A stretch of DNA of 64,000 nucleotides from Io17-Chloro-G2 sp963663135 (GCA_963663135.2 CAXXRM010000005.1:992001-1056000), one strand, 5' to 3'. Counted from the first letter of the stretch, positions 51,256 through 60,879 are shown. The notes: generated by a model from the letters alone, not told the origin. Made by a program: numbers and translations.

Positions 51256-51828
51256 TTACCGGCAGCCCGCCAAGATCTCTTGGAAATCCACGGCGCCGGC
51301 CCGCAGTAGCTTGGGCTCGCCGCCGGTCAGATCCACCACCGTGGAGGAAATCCCGGCCGGCGCCGGTCCGATCTTGACTACGTAGTCCACCAAGCGACCC
51401 AATTCGGCTTCGAGCGTGGCGAAATCCGGGATGTCCGCATCCCCGCTCCGGTTGGCGCTGGTGCCGGTAATCGGCCGGCCCAAAAGCTGGGCCAATTCTT
51501 GGGGAACCGGATGGGCGGGCATGCGCACCGCCACCGTATCTCCCCCGGCGGTGACCAGGTCGTGAGTCTGGTGATGTTTTCTCAATACCAGAGTCAGGGC
51601 TCCCGGCCAAAACAAAAGCGCTAATCGTTGAGCCATCGGGGAGTCAGCCTGGGCCACCAGGTGCACTTGCTCCCACCCTGAAACGAGCACCGGCAGTGGC
51701 ATGTGCTGGGGTCGGCCCTTGATCTGGAACACCTTTTCCAGCCCCGCCGGTGATAATAGATCGGCCCCCAAACCGAAAAGGGTATCCGTGGCAAAGGTCA
51801 CCACACCTCCCACCCTGAGGTGGTCCAC
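51256..51828 (-). CDS. Threonylcarbamoyl-AMP synthase-type protein (Sua5/YrdC/TsaC family)
   Basis: 190 residues: GGVVTFATDTLFGLGAD, QIKGRPQHMPLPVLV (the KxR ATP/HCO3 site), LALLFWPGALTLVL, VAVRMPAHP and PITGTSANRSG. It makes threonylcarbamoyl-AMP for t6A37 in tRNAs reading ANN codons. The GTG at 51828 trims part of the usual first helix; the frame stays open upstream to 51885 without a standard start. No Sua5 C-terminal domain, so the short TsaC form. Confidence 0.9.
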   Translation of the reverse strand: MDHLRVGGVVTFATDTLFGLGADLLSPAGLEKVFQIKGRPQHMPLPVLVSGWEQVHLVAQADSPMAQRLALLFWPGALTLVLRKHHQTHDLVTAGGDTVAVRMPAHPVPQELAQLLGRPITGTSANRSGDADIPDFATLEAELGRLVDYVVKIGPAPAGISSTVVDLTGGEPKLLRAGAVDFQEILAGCR

Positions 51829-52025
51829 TGCTTCCGCTATGGGTCCAACTGCTCCGATGTCTACCTCGGACCAAGCCCAGCGCTAAAGTACCAGCCTTAA
51901 GGTATCGGTAACCGATGCATTACGTTGAGTATACCATGTTGGAGCGGCCCCAATGTTTGTCCGGGGCGGCGCTTTGAACCTGGTGTGCGTCAATCCTCGG
52001 GCGATTTCCAGGTATGGCGGCAGCC

Positions 52026-52054
52026 TTCACCCAATGGGCCGGGTTATGTATAAT
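52026..52054 (+). promoter_or_regulatory. Candidate sigma-70 promoter for guaA
   Basis: TTCACC (52026-52031), a 17-base spacer and a perfect TATAAT (52049-52054). The predicted transcription start near 52061 is 82 bases before ATG 52143. Confidence 0.55.
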
Positions 52055-52142
52055 AACGGCGCGGAGCCGGAGTCCCCAAGCGCCGGAAGTTCCCGTGTCT
52101 TTGAGCTAATTTCAGCGCTTCGCAGGAGGCCCAAAAACGGCA

Positions 52143-53834
52143 ATGCAGAGGTTACCCAGGGATAGTGGGGTCGCTGCCAGCGACGATTCGGGCGTGTCGG
52201 GCAACCTAGGTATCGCTGGAATCGCTCAAGGACCGGAAAGGGTGGGCTCCACGGTAGAGCCTGCACCCGAAGCCGCGGGGGCAACTCGCAGATCGGTTAC
52301 GGAAGGGGTTGTCGTCGTCGACTTCGGTTCCCAGTACAGCCACCTGATAGCCCGCCGGATCCGGGAACTCAAGGTTTATTCAGAGATAGTGCCAGCCTCG
52401 GCCACCTGGGACGCGGTGGCCAAGCTGAACCCCAAGGGCGTCGTCCTTTCAGGCGGGCCCGCCAGCGTGTACGAACCCGGCGCTCCTCAGGTGCCCTCCT
52501 GGGTGTTGGAACGCGGCTTGCCGGTATTGGGGATCTGCTACGGTATGCAGGCCCTCGCCCACCAAATGGGGGGCAAGGTAACCCCGGGTCTAAAGCAGGA
52601 ATATGGTTCGGCGACGCTTCACCAGAACCCGCCCACGGGTCCACTTTTCCAAGGCCTGCCACCATCGTTCCAAGTCTGGATGAGCCACGGCGACCGGGTC
52701 GATTTTCTTCCTCCGGATTCGACCACCCTGGCTTTTACCGAAAACTCGCCGGTGGCCGCCATGGGCGTCGGGGACCGCATATTCGGTCTTCAATTCCACC
52801 CCGAAGTCAATCACACCCCTTTGGGAACAGCGATTCTGGAGAATTTCCTGATTCGCATATGCCAATGCCAGGGGACCTGGACGCCTGGGAATTTTTTGAA
52901 CGACGCGATAGCCCGGGTGCGTGAGCAGGTCGGTGACCGCAAAGTAATCTGCGCGCTGTCCGGCGGCGTAGACTCCACGGTAACCGCCGCATTACTGCAT
53001 CAAGCCATCGGGGACCAACTGACCTGCATTTTCGTTAACAACGGACTGCTCCGCTTTGAAGAGGCCGAGCGGGTCCAGGCTACGTTCAAGCGGAACATGG
53101 GGTTGAACCTGGTCTACCAGGACGCCTCTGATAGGTTCCTGACCCGCCTGAAAGGCGTCACCGACCCGGAAACCAAGCGCAAGGTTATCGGCGAGGAGTT
53201 TATCCGCGTCTTTGAGGAGTGTGCCTCGCGATTGGGTCAAACCGACTTTTTGGCCCAGGGCACCCTGTACCCGGACGTAATCGAAAGCGAAAGCCCCTAC
53301 AACCGGGATTCCGCCAGAATCAAGACCCACCACAACGTGGGCGGGCTGCCGGAACACATGGACCTGACCCTGGTGGAACCCCTTCGATACCTGTTCAAGG
53401 ATGAAGTCAGGGAGGTTGGCTTGGAGTTGAGCCTGCCTCACGAGATGGTTTTCCGCCAGCCCTTCCCCGGTCCCGGATTGGCCATCAGGGTAATCGGAGA
53501 GGTTACCAGGGAAAAGCTGGACCTGTTGCGGGCCTGCGACTGGGTTGTAATCGACGAGGTCAAGGATGCCAATCTTTACGACCAGGTTTGGCAGAGTTTC
53601 GCGGTGTTGAGCGACACCCGCACCGTAGGGGTGATGGGGGACTACCGGACCTACGGTTACGTGTGCGCCATACGGGCCGTGAACAGTGAAGACGCAATGA
53701 CCGCCGATTGGGTTCGGATGCCCTATGAGGTATTGGCCCGCATATCCAACCGTATCGTGAACGAGGTCCCCGGAGTGAACCGGGTGGTCTACGACATTAC
53801 CAGCAAGCCCCCGGGCACCATTGAGTGGGAGTAA
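52143..53834 (+). CDS. guaA: GMP synthase (glutamine-hydrolysing)
   Basis: 563 residues. Class I amidotransferase domain with VVVVDFGSQYSHLIARRIRE (57-75), nucleophile Cys132 (LGICYGMQ) and LQFHPEVNH; ATP-pyrophosphatase domain with ALSGGVDST near 275; C-terminal dimerisation domain ending KPPGTIEWE. It converts XMP to GMP. About 50 residues precede the usual start and are Gly/Ala/Ser-rich without family resemblance. No ATG, GTG or TTG lies nearer in frame, so the tail seems real. First gene of the plus-strand purine run. Confidence 0.96.
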   Translation: MQRLPRDSGVAASDDSGVSGNLGIAGIAQGPERVGSTVEPAPEAAGATRRSVTEGVVVVDFGSQYSHLIARRIRELKVYSEIVPASATWDAVAKLNPKGVVLSGGPASVYEPGAPQVPSWVLERGLPVLGICYGMQALAHQMGGKVTPGLKQEYGSATLHQNPPTGPLFQGLPPSFQVWMSHGDRVDFLPPDSTTLAFTENSPVAAMGVGDRIFGLQFHPEVNHTPLGTAILENFLIRICQCQGTWTPGNFLNDAIARVREQVGDRKVICALSGGVDSTVTAALLHQAIGDQLTCIFVNNGLLRFEEAERVQATFKRNMGLNLVYQDASDRFLTRLKGVTDPETKRKVIGEEFIRVFEECASRLGQTDFLAQGTLYPDVIESESPYNRDSARIKTHHNVGGLPEHMDLTLVEPLRYLFKDEVREVGLELSLPHEMVFRQPFPGPGLAIRVIGEVTREKLDLLRACDWVVIDEVKDANLYDQVWQSFAVLSDTRTVGVMGDYRTYGYVCAIRAVNSEDAMTADWVRMPYEVLARISNRIVNEVPGVNRVVYDITSKPPGTIEWE

Positions 53835-53958
53835 GGGTTCTTCCCTGGAAATCGCGCTCCCTTTGCGCCGCATCATGTCTTTGCCCGAAACTCTATCCAG
53901 CATTCTTCCCGCAGGCCGGTTCCTCTTTAATGCATAACCGGCCAAATAGCGCTCTGCC

Positions 53959-55272
53959 GTGAAAGTGCTGATTGTCGGCTCTGGAGCCCGGGAGCACGCC
54001 CTGGCTTGGCGCATCAACCAGAGCCCCCGGTTGACAAGGCTTTGGGTTGCCGGCGGAAACGCCGGGACCGGGCGCATGGCGTCCAACCTGGACGTAAATC
54101 CCGAAGACGTAGACGCAGTAGTCTCCACCGCCCGGTCGCTGTCCATCGACTTGGTAGTCGTAGGGCCGGAAATCCCCCTCGCCCTGGGGCTGGTTGACCG
54201 CCTGAGCCGGCAGGGAATACCGGCTTTTGGCCCAACCAAGGCCGCCGCCCAGATCGAGGCAAGTAAAACTTTTGCCCTGGATCTTATGCGAGACACCGGG
54301 GTGCCGTGCCCGGAGTTCCACGTATTCAACGATGAGGCGGCAGCTTTATCCTTCCTGGAAAAGCGCCAACAGCCGTGGGTGGTCAAGGCCGACGGATTGG
54401 CTGCAGGAAAGGGTGTCAGTCTTTGCAGCTCCCCCGAAGACGCAGCGGCGGCGGTCCGCGACTGCATGACCGGCGAACTGTTCGGCTCCGCGGGTAAAAC
54501 CGTGGTGATCGAGGAACTGCTGACTGGTCCCGAAGTCAGCGTTTTCGCGTTCACCGACGGGGATTCCGTGTCGACCCAGGTTGCGGCCTGCGACCACAAA
54601 AGGTTGAACGACGGCGATCAGGGCCCCAACACGGGCGGTATGGGAGCCTTTACGCCGCCGAATTTCTGGAGCGCGGACCTGTCTCAGCAAATTGAACAAA
54701 CCATAATGGTCCCCGTAATCCGGGCCATGGCCCAAAGGGGAACACCTTATCAGGGTATTCTGTACGCCGGGGTTATGTTAACTTTGGACGGGCCCAAAGT
54801 GCTGGAATTCAATTGCCGCTTGGGCGACCCCGAGGCACAGGTGATACTTCCTACTCTGGTCACTGACCCTCTGGACGTTTTTATGGCGTGCTCCCAGGGT
54901 AACCTTGCAAGCGTCCCGGTGCGGTGGAGCGATCAATGCCACGCGGGTGTGGTGATGGCTTCCGGCGGTTATCCCGGCAGCTACGATACGGGTTTTGAGG
55001 TTTCGGGCCTTGATCTGGAATCGCCGGACACCCTGGTGTTTCACGCAGGCACCCGGCTCGGCGCCGGTCACGGGGAAGAGCGCGTGGTAACCTCAGGCGG
55101 AAGAGTGGTTACCGTGGTGGGCCGGGGTGATTCCTTGGCACAAGCACGGGTCAGGGCCTATGATAGATTGAGCGGAATACATTTCCAGGGAGCCTACTAT
55201 CGCCGGGACATAAGCGACCTGGAGGCTGGGGAGAGGGCATGGGCGCCGGGTCGGCCAACTCCAGCTGGCTGA
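53959..55272 (+). CDS. purD: Phosphoribosylamine-glycine ligase (GAR synthetase)
   Basis: A 437-residue ATP-grasp ligase. It shows MKVLIVGSGAREHALAW, GPEIPLALGLVDRL, KADGLAAGKGVSLC, NTGGMGAFTPPNFW and EFNCRLGDPEAQVILP. It joins glycine to phosphoribosylamine. The start is a GTG without a visible SD. Its 3' end overlaps the next gene by 34 bases. Confidence 0.96.
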   Translation: MKVLIVGSGAREHALAWRINQSPRLTRLWVAGGNAGTGRMASNLDVNPEDVDAVVSTARSLSIDLVVVGPEIPLALGLVDRLSRQGIPAFGPTKAAAQIEASKTFALDLMRDTGVPCPEFHVFNDEAAALSFLEKRQQPWVVKADGLAAGKGVSLCSSPEDAAAAVRDCMTGELFGSAGKTVVIEELLTGPEVSVFAFTDGDSVSTQVAACDHKRLNDGDQGPNTGGMGAFTPPNFWSADLSQQIEQTIMVPVIRAMAQRGTPYQGILYAGVMLTLDGPKVLEFNCRLGDPEAQVILPTLVTDPLDVFMACSQGNLASVPVRWSDQCHAGVVMASGGYPGSYDTGFEVSGLDLESPDTLVFHAGTRLGAGHGEERVVTSGGRVVTVVGRGDSLAQARVRAYDRLSGIHFQGAYYRRDISDLEAGERAWAPGRPTPAG

Positions 55273-55859
55273 ATATCATAGAGGAATACCAGCGGACCCG
55301 GGATGACGGCCGCCTGGCCAAACACCGGGAACGCCGGTGGTCCCGGTCCGATGAGTTCTCTGAATGGCTGAAACAGGAAAATCTTGCGAATCTTTCCATG
55401 GACCAGGCTCTGACCCTGCACCGGGCTGCCGGAGGAGGACGGGCCGGCGAGTTCAAGACCAACCCCATAGAAGAAATCCGTGAAACGTTGGACTTTCTGC
55501 TCTACGACACGGTCAAGCTGGAAGGGCGGTTCGAGGAATGCGCCGCCGTTGGGGGAGGGTTCAAACTGGAAGGGGCGGGGAAGGAGTTCGTTTCATATCT
55601 CCTGTGTTTGCAACAACCCGGCCTTCTCGCCGTGTGGAATTCTCACGCGGAGGGAACGCTGCGCCGGGTAGGAGCAATCAGTAAGGGAATGAAAACAGGT
55701 CCTTTGGGCATTCGCTACTTGGATATGCTGGAAGGACTCGCCCAAGCCCGTTACCATTTGGGACTCCCGGATTTCAGAGCGTTGGATGAACTGTGTTTCG
55801 CCGTGGCGTCCCGGAGAAGCAAGCCAGGGCGGGCCGCTGAGAGCACCAGTCCTACCTGA
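55239..55859 (+). CDS. Unknown protein in the purine gene run
   Basis: 206 residues, no family recognised. The N-terminus is charged and helical (WLNIIEEYQRTRDDGRLAKHRERRWSR); the middle has IEEIRETLDFLLYDTVKLEGRFEEC, then EFVSYLLCLQQPGLLAVWNSHAEGTLRRVGA, and a basic tail. No signal or membrane segment. ATG 55239 lies inside purD with GGGGAGAGG upstream, so it is translationally linked to purD. Confidence 0.75.
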   Translation: MGAGSANSSWLNIIEEYQRTRDDGRLAKHRERRWSRSDEFSEWLKQENLANLSMDQALTLHRAAGGGRAGEFKTNPIEEIRETLDFLLYDTVKLEGRFEECAAVGGGFKLEGAGKEFVSYLLCLQQPGLLAVWNSHAEGTLRRVGAISKGMKTGPLGIRYLDMLEGLAQARYHLGLPDFRALDELCFAVASRRSKPGRAAESTSPT

Positions 55860-55939
55860 ACCCCAGTTGGGTTGCGGGCCGACGCCACGATATTCTTAAT
55901 TACCATGGCGGCCCGCCGGCTGCCACCCTGGAGGACACG

Positions 55940-56404
55940 ATGGCTTGGCGAGAAATTCTGGTGCAACTGCGGGGGGAGTTGGCTGATGTTCGAGCCCAAC
56001 GCCAACGGCAGTATGAAGCCGATCAAGTCGAGATTCAACGCCAAAGGGACCAGTTGTCCCGGATGGCTCGGGATCTGGGGATTGTGGACCTTATCAAAGA
56101 GATGAACGACGTCTTGCTGGAAGGCCGCGGCGAATTGGAACACATCGTGTCCTGGGAACCAATTCCCGACCAAAACATTGCCGATGACCCGGAGTCGATG
56201 CTCGAAGAGGAAGTTGAGGTGGAGGCCGACGTAATATCCGACATCTTGACCTGGGAAGAGGGCGGGGAGTTGGAATTGGCTGTTGACCTTGGAATAAGCG
56301 ACGATGGCATCTATCTGCAGGTCAACGGCGTGGATATTCGTACCGAACGGGAAGCTCTGGAACAAGCATTGATTGAAGGTTTCAGGGACGAGTTGAACCT
56401 GTGA
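55940..56404 (+). CDS. Unknown acidic coiled-coil protein in the purine gene run
   Basis: 154 residues. Residues 5-65 look like a continuous heptad-rich coiled coil (EILVQLRGELADVRAQRQRQ...QRQRDQLSRMARDLG). A strongly acidic stretch (SMLEEEVEVEADV) and a compact beta-type C-terminus (ELAVDLGISDDGIYLQVNG) follow. No family recognised. ATG 55940 follows TGGAGGACACG; purE starts 40 bases after its stop. Confidence 0.75.
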   Translation: MAWREILVQLRGELADVRAQRQRQYEADQVEIQRQRDQLSRMARDLGIVDLIKEMNDVLLEGRGELEHIVSWEPIPDQNIADDPESMLEEEVEVEADVISDILTWEEGGELELAVDLGISDDGIYLQVNGVDIRTEREALEQALIEGFRDELNL

Positions 56405-56444
56405 GCTTGAGAATACCGTCGCCGCAAATAAGGAGGGTCCTGCT

Positions 56445-56903
56445 TTGCCGTTAGTGGGTGTTGTCATGGGCAGCGCTTCCGATGAACCCGTAGTCCAGGA
56501 AACCGTGAATGTGCTGGAGCAGCTTGGCATCGACTATGAAGTCCGCGTGATGTCCGCGCACCGGACCCCACAGAAGGTCCAGGAATACGCCCAGCAGGCC
56601 AGGGAACGGGGCATCGAGGTCTTGATTTCGGCGGCCGGCGGGTCCGCCGCGTTGGGTGGGGTTCTGGCTTCGTGGACCACGCTGCCGGTTATCGGTGTGC
56701 CGCTTGCCTCCAGCGAGCTGAAGGGGATGGACGCGTTGCTGGCCACGGCCCAGATGCCGCCCGGCATTCCGGTGGCCTGCATGGCCGTTGGAGCCTGGGG
56801 GGCGCGTAACGCCGCGTTTTTCGCGGCGCAAATCCTGGGGTTGAAGCACGAACCCATCGAAAAGGCCTACGATGAGTACCGGCGACAGCTTCAGAACCCC
56901 TAG
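56445..56903 (+). CDS. purE: N5-carboxyaminoimidazole ribonucleotide mutase
   Basis: 152 residues, class I PurE: GVVMGSASDEPVV, MSAHRTP with catalytic His39, SAAGGSAALGGVLA, IGVPLASSELKGMDALLATAQMPPGIPVA. It moves the carboxyl group in CAIR formation and normally needs PurK, which is not in this window. It starts with TTG 7 bases after AGGAGG. Its end overlaps the next gene by 32 bases. Confidence 0.95.
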   Translation: MPLVGVVMGSASDEPVVQETVNVLEQLGIDYEVRVMSAHRTPQKVQEYAQQARERGIEVLISAAGGSAALGGVLASWTTLPVIGVPLASSELKGMDALLATAQMPPGIPVACMAVGAWGARNAAFFAAQILGLKHEPIEKAYDEYRRQLQNP

Positions 56904-57585
56904 CCCGGAATGGCCGCGAGGCCGTCTGTCACCGGCAGTCCTCTCCGACTTTGACGACACCGCCGCGGAACAGAATGTGGCCGAGTTGCTGTTGGAGCGG
57001 TTTGGCCATCAAAGCTGGCGGGACGTGCGGAACCGCTTTCGGGAAGGGCAGTTGACGCTGAAGGAGTATCAGGAAATCACCTTCAGCAACATCAGCGCAG
57101 ACCGGGCCGCCATGCGGGACTACGTGATGGAGAAGGCAAATTTCCGCCCCTACTTCCAGGAGCTTTGCGGATTTTGCCAGGAGCAAGATATTCCGCTCGC
57201 CATTGTCAGCCAGGGGTTGGACTTCTATATCGAAGCCCTTTTGGACAAAGAAAGGTTGTCCCATGTCCCGGTTTACGCCGTGAACACCGTGTTCTCTGCG
57301 GAGGGACTCACCTACTTCTACAATTTCCCCTATCCGGGGCGTGAGGACCTCGGCAACTCCAAGGGCGTGCTGGTTGACCGGTTTCGGAATCAGGGCAAAT
57401 ATGTGTTCTACGCCGGAGACGGCGCTTCAGACCTGGAAGCGGCGGAAAGGGCTGACGTGGTCTTTGCCCACCGCACCTTGGCCCGACAGTGCCGGGATAG
57501 GCGAATCCCCTTTCAGGATTTTGACGATTTCCAGGGTATGCTCCGGGCCGTGGAGTGTTACTCCGGCAAAGCCCATTCCCATTAG
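56872..57585 (+). CDS. HAD-superfamily phosphatase, MtnX/phosphoserine-phosphatase-like
   Basis: 237 residues. HAD motif I is LSDFDDTAAEQN (nucleophile Asp, then Asp two on), motif II is AIVSQGLDFY (Ser), and motif III/IV YVFYAGDGASDLEAAERADVVFA. An all-helical cap lies between. It resembles MtnX of methionine salvage, but no other salvage gene is near. Its position inside the purine run suggests a nucleotide-related or housekeeping phosphate ester; unproven. ATG lies inside purE with AAAGG upstream. Confidence 0.85.
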   Translation: MSTGDSFRTPSPEWPRGRLSPAVLSDFDDTAAEQNVAELLLERFGHQSWRDVRNRFREGQLTLKEYQEITFSNISADRAAMRDYVMEKANFRPYFQELCGFCQEQDIPLAIVSQGLDFYIEALLDKERLSHVPVYAVNTVFSAEGLTYFYNFPYPGREDLGNSKGVLVDRFRNQGKYVFYAGDGASDLEAAERADVVFAHRTLARQCRDRRIPFQDFDDFQGMLRAVECYSGKAHSH

Positions 57586-57685
57586 ACTATGTTATTGCGC
57601 CCCGTTCTTATCTCCACGATAACTTTGCATTGGCGCCATCTTCCGTTGTGTGCAAGGGGCAGGAAGCCGTCCCGGAGGGACCTGA

Positions 57686-59041
57686 GTGATTGAACGATAT
57701 TCCCGGCCGGCCATGAAACAGGTCTGGTCCGACGAAAACAAGTACCGCAAATGGCTGGACGTAGAGTTGGCGGCATGCGAGGCCTGGACGGAAGACGGCG
57801 TGATTCCATCCGATGACATGGCCCTGCTGCGTAGCTCTCAGTACAACCACCAACGTATGATGGAGATCTTCGAGACCACCCGCCACGACGTCACCGCCTT
57901 CCTTAGCTCGGTTACCGAACAATTGGGTGCGGAGGGCCGTTGGCTACACTTGGGTCTAACTTCCTCGGATATGCTGGACACCGCGCTGGCGTTGCAGTTG
58001 GGAGAGGCCGGCGAACTGCTTCTTCAGGACCTGGACCAGGCCCTGGAAGCCCTGAGTGGCCAGGCGTTAGCCCACAAAGACACTTTGATGATGGGAAGGA
58101 CCCATGGAGTCCACGCCGAGCCGACCACATTTGGGCTGAAATTGGCCCTGTGGTGGGACGAGATGCGGCGCCAGCGCGCCAGGCTGGTGGAAGCATTGGA
58201 GAGCGTTCGCGTGGGTAAGATTTCCGGAGCGGTCGGGACCCATGCCACCGTTCCTCCCTGGGTGGAGGAGCGGGTCTGCCAGCAACTCAACCTCGCGGTA
58301 GCCCCGGTTTCCAACCAGGTGGTGCAGCGGGACCGCCACGCCCACCTGGTTTTGATTATGGCCCTTATTGCCGCTTCCCTGGAAAAATTCGCAACGGAGA
58401 TACGGGGCCTGCAACGCACTGAAATCCACGAGGTGGAGGAGCCGTTCGGCCAGGGGCAGACCGGCTCATCGTCGATGCCTCACAAGCGCAACCCGGAGCT
58501 TTCCGAACGCATCTGCGGGCTGGCCCGGCTAATCCGAGGTCATAGCGTCACCGCTTTGGAAAACGTTGCCCTCTGGGGAGAGCGTGACATCAGCCATTCC
58601 TCGGCCGAGCGCATCATCCTCCCGGACGCCTGCCTGGCATTGGACTACATCCTGAGCATATTCACCCGGATCGTGAAAGACCTCAGGGTTTTCCCGGAAC
58701 GGATGTGGGCCAATATCGAGAGCAGCCGCGGCCTGGTGTTCAGCCAGCGGGCGCTTCTGGCGCTGGTGGAAAAAGGAATGTCCCGAGAGGACGCCTACAA
58801 GGTGGTGCAGCGCAACGCCGCTGCCAGCTGGGACCAGGGAGATGACTTTCCCGGATTGATCAAGGCTGACCCGGACGCCGCGGCCTGCCTGTCGGCACAG
58901 GAATTGGACGACATTTTCGACTATGGCTATTACGTTCAACACGTGGACTATACTTTCCAACGAGTCGGCCTGCTCCCGGCTTCGTCTCCCACCGCAAAGA
59001 CCGCCGACCTGGCCGGGTCGACGGCGGTCAGCGCTGACTAA
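57686..59041 (+). CDS. purB: Adenylosuccinate lyase
   Basis: 451 residues of the fumarase/aspartase superfamily: RYSRPAMKQVWSDENKYRKWLDVE, LTSSDMLDTALALQ, GRTHGVHAEPTTFGLK, the signature GSSSMPHKRNP with catalytic Ser, and a C-terminal helical domain. It splits SAICAR and adenylosuccinate. GTG 57686 follows GGAGGGACCTGA. Confidence 0.97.
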   Translation: MIERYSRPAMKQVWSDENKYRKWLDVELAACEAWTEDGVIPSDDMALLRSSQYNHQRMMEIFETTRHDVTAFLSSVTEQLGAEGRWLHLGLTSSDMLDTALALQLGEAGELLLQDLDQALEALSGQALAHKDTLMMGRTHGVHAEPTTFGLKLALWWDEMRRQRARLVEALESVRVGKISGAVGTHATVPPWVEERVCQQLNLAVAPVSNQVVQRDRHAHLVLIMALIAASLEKFATEIRGLQRTEIHEVEEPFGQGQTGSSSMPHKRNPELSERICGLARLIRGHSVTALENVALWGERDISHSSAERIILPDACLALDYILSIFTRIVKDLRVFPERMWANIESSRGLVFSQRALLALVEKGMSREDAYKVVQRNAAASWDQGDDFPGLIKADPDAAACLSAQELDDIFDYGYYVQHVDYTFQRVGLLPASSPTAKTADLAGSTAVSAD

Positions 59042-59119
59042 TGCCGATGCTCCGGCTACCCAACTCGCCGGCTAACCAAATCGTATCCAAATGAATGGAA
59101 GTGGATGAAGGAGTTTGTG

Positions 59120-60013
59120 ATGCTGATTGAGACCCAGCTTCCGAATCTTTTGCACCGTGGAAAAGTCAGGGATACTTACAAGTTGGGCGAAGGCCTACTG
59201 TTGATGATATCCACCGACCGGATCTCCGCTTTCGACCTGGTGCTTCCTTCTGCCATACCGAATAAGGGGTTGGTTCTCAATCGCCTCTCCGCCTTCTGGT
59301 TCGAGCAAACCAAACACCTGGTCCCCAACCACCTGGTTGCCTTGGCCGACGCCTGGGAAGGCGACGCCGAAGGCATGGAACTCATCGGCGCCCTACCCCC
59401 CGGAGGGGCGCGGCAGGCCATGGTGGTGAGGCAGGCCGAGCGGATCGATATGGAGTGCATCGTGCGAGGCTATATCACGGGTTCGGCCTGGTCCGAATAC
59501 CGCCGGGAAGGGACTGTTTCGGGCAAGCCAATGCCAACGGGCCTTTTGGAAGGAGACTCTTTCCCCGAACCGTTGTTCACGCCAACCACCAAGGCTGAAG
59601 AAGGCCACGACATGAACATGTCGGACCAGGAAATGTTGGACATGGTGGGAGCCGACCTGGCCGGCCAACTGGAACAGGTCAGCAAAAGCGTCTACGCGTT
59701 CGCCCGGGATTTTGCCCTGGGGCGCGGCATAATCCTGGCGGACACCAAGATGGAGTTTGGCATGGTTGACGGCCAACTCTTTCTCATCGATGAATTGCTC
59801 ACCCCTGACTCCAGCAGATTTTGGGACTGCAAAGGATACCAGCCCGGCCAGTCTCAGCCGAGCTTCGATAAGCAGTTCGTCCGCGATTGGCTTACATCCC
59901 AAGGATGGAACCAAGAGCCGCCAATACCAAATCTTCCCGACGACATCGTCTCCGCCACGTCGCAGAGATACTTGGAAGCCTTCCGATTGCTAACCGGTGA
60001 GGTCCTGGCCTGA
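59120..60013 (+). CDS. purC: SAICAR synthase
   Basis: 297 residues. RGKVRDTYKLGEGLLLMISTDRISAFD, VRQAERIDMECIVRGYITGSAWSEYRREGTVSG, PTTKAEEGHDMNMS and LADTKMEFGMVDGQLFLIDELLTPDSSRFWD are PurC landmarks. It condenses CAIR with aspartate. Of two nearby ATGs (59105, 59120) the second has AGGAG at 6 bases, so it is preferred. Confidence 0.97.
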   Translation: MLIETQLPNLLHRGKVRDTYKLGEGLLLMISTDRISAFDLVLPSAIPNKGLVLNRLSAFWFEQTKHLVPNHLVALADAWEGDAEGMELIGALPPGGARQAMVVRQAERIDMECIVRGYITGSAWSEYRREGTVSGKPMPTGLLEGDSFPEPLFTPTTKAEEGHDMNMSDQEMLDMVGADLAGQLEQVSKSVYAFARDFALGRGIILADTKMEFGMVDGQLFLIDELLTPDSSRFWDCKGYQPGQSQPSFDKQFVRDWLTSQGWNQEPPIPNLPDDIVSATSQRYLEAFRLLTGEVLA

Positions 60014-60110
60014 CCGGATTCGGAGTCTGATACAGCTTGGGGGAAGACCTCCCGGGCCTTCCAAACCAAAAGAACTTCCGGACCAAACCTTAAATCTGGA
60101 GGAATAATCT

Positions 60111-60785
60111 TTGCCAGAGTCTAGAAACCGGCGCCGGCGGGGCCGTCGCGTCGGGCCCGGATCCCGGAATTCCGGAGATTTAGCCATAGCGAGGCCCAGG
60201 GCCAGAAGGACCAACTACTGGTATCTGGCGGCCTCGGTTATCATCGCGGTTCTGGTCATCGCCGGGTTCGCCGTGGGTAGCATCAACTTCGGAGGCCCCG
60301 ACTCCCTGTCCCAAACCGGAGACCGGACTGAATACGAAGAGGGGATCGGCGTGTTCCAACCCGAAGTCGGCAAGGAACACGTTCCGGTCGGTCAACCGGT
60401 GGTTTACACGTCCTTCCCACCCACTTCCGGTGACCATTGGCCTCCCGGGGAGGAGGCTCGTTGCGGATTTTATGAACAGGGTTTGCCAGATGAAAGGGTG
60501 GTCCATAACATTGAACACGGGGCCATAGTCATTAGCTATAACCTGACTGATAACGACGCGATCGAAGAGCTAAAGGAAGCGTTCGATGATATCGGACTGG
60601 CCCAGCTTTGGGGTGTGGCCCGATATTATGACAAAATGCCCGTTGGCCAGGTGGCAGTGGCCGCTTGGCAAGTGTTGGACACCATGGACGGCGTAGACTC
60701 GGACCGGATCAAACGATTTTTCGAAGCCTACGCCGGGAACCTGGGGCCGGAAAAGATCCCATGCCGCGGCGCTGGCATGCAGTAG
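60111..60785 (+). CDS. DUF3105-family membrane-anchored protein
   Basis: 224 residues: a very basic N-terminus (RNRRRRGRRVGPGSR), one membrane helix (about 37-58, YLAASVIIAVLVIAGFAV), then an extracytoplasmic DUF3105 domain with TSFPPTSGDHWP and VVHNIEHGAIVISY. These His-rich motifs suggest metal binding. Function is unknown in the literature I know. TTG start 5 bases after GGAGGAATAAT. Its place in the purine run may be incidental. Confidence 0.85.
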   Translation: MPESRNRRRRGRRVGPGSRNSGDLAIARPRARRTNYWYLAASVIIAVLVIAGFAVGSINFGGPDSLSQTGDRTEYEEGIGVFQPEVGKEHVPVGQPVVYTSFPPTSGDHWPPGEEARCGFYEQGLPDERVVHNIEHGAIVISYNLTDNDAIEELKEAFDDIGLAQLWGVARYYDKMPVGQVAVAAWQVLDTMDGVDSDRIKRFFEAYAGNLGPEKIPCRGAGMQ

Positions 60786-60879
60786 GGACGTAAACCCGAA
60801 ACCTGTCCCACGGCCATTAGAAGTCTATGCCGGAAACACGGTGTCTCAATAGCCCCAAATGCCAATTCCTGGAGGTCAA

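Noticed and set aside
52992..54599. Long open frame (535 codons) on the minus strand opposite guaA and purD
   Set aside because: It is antisense to two certain genes, has no family resemblance, and is a typical by-product of high-GC codon bias.
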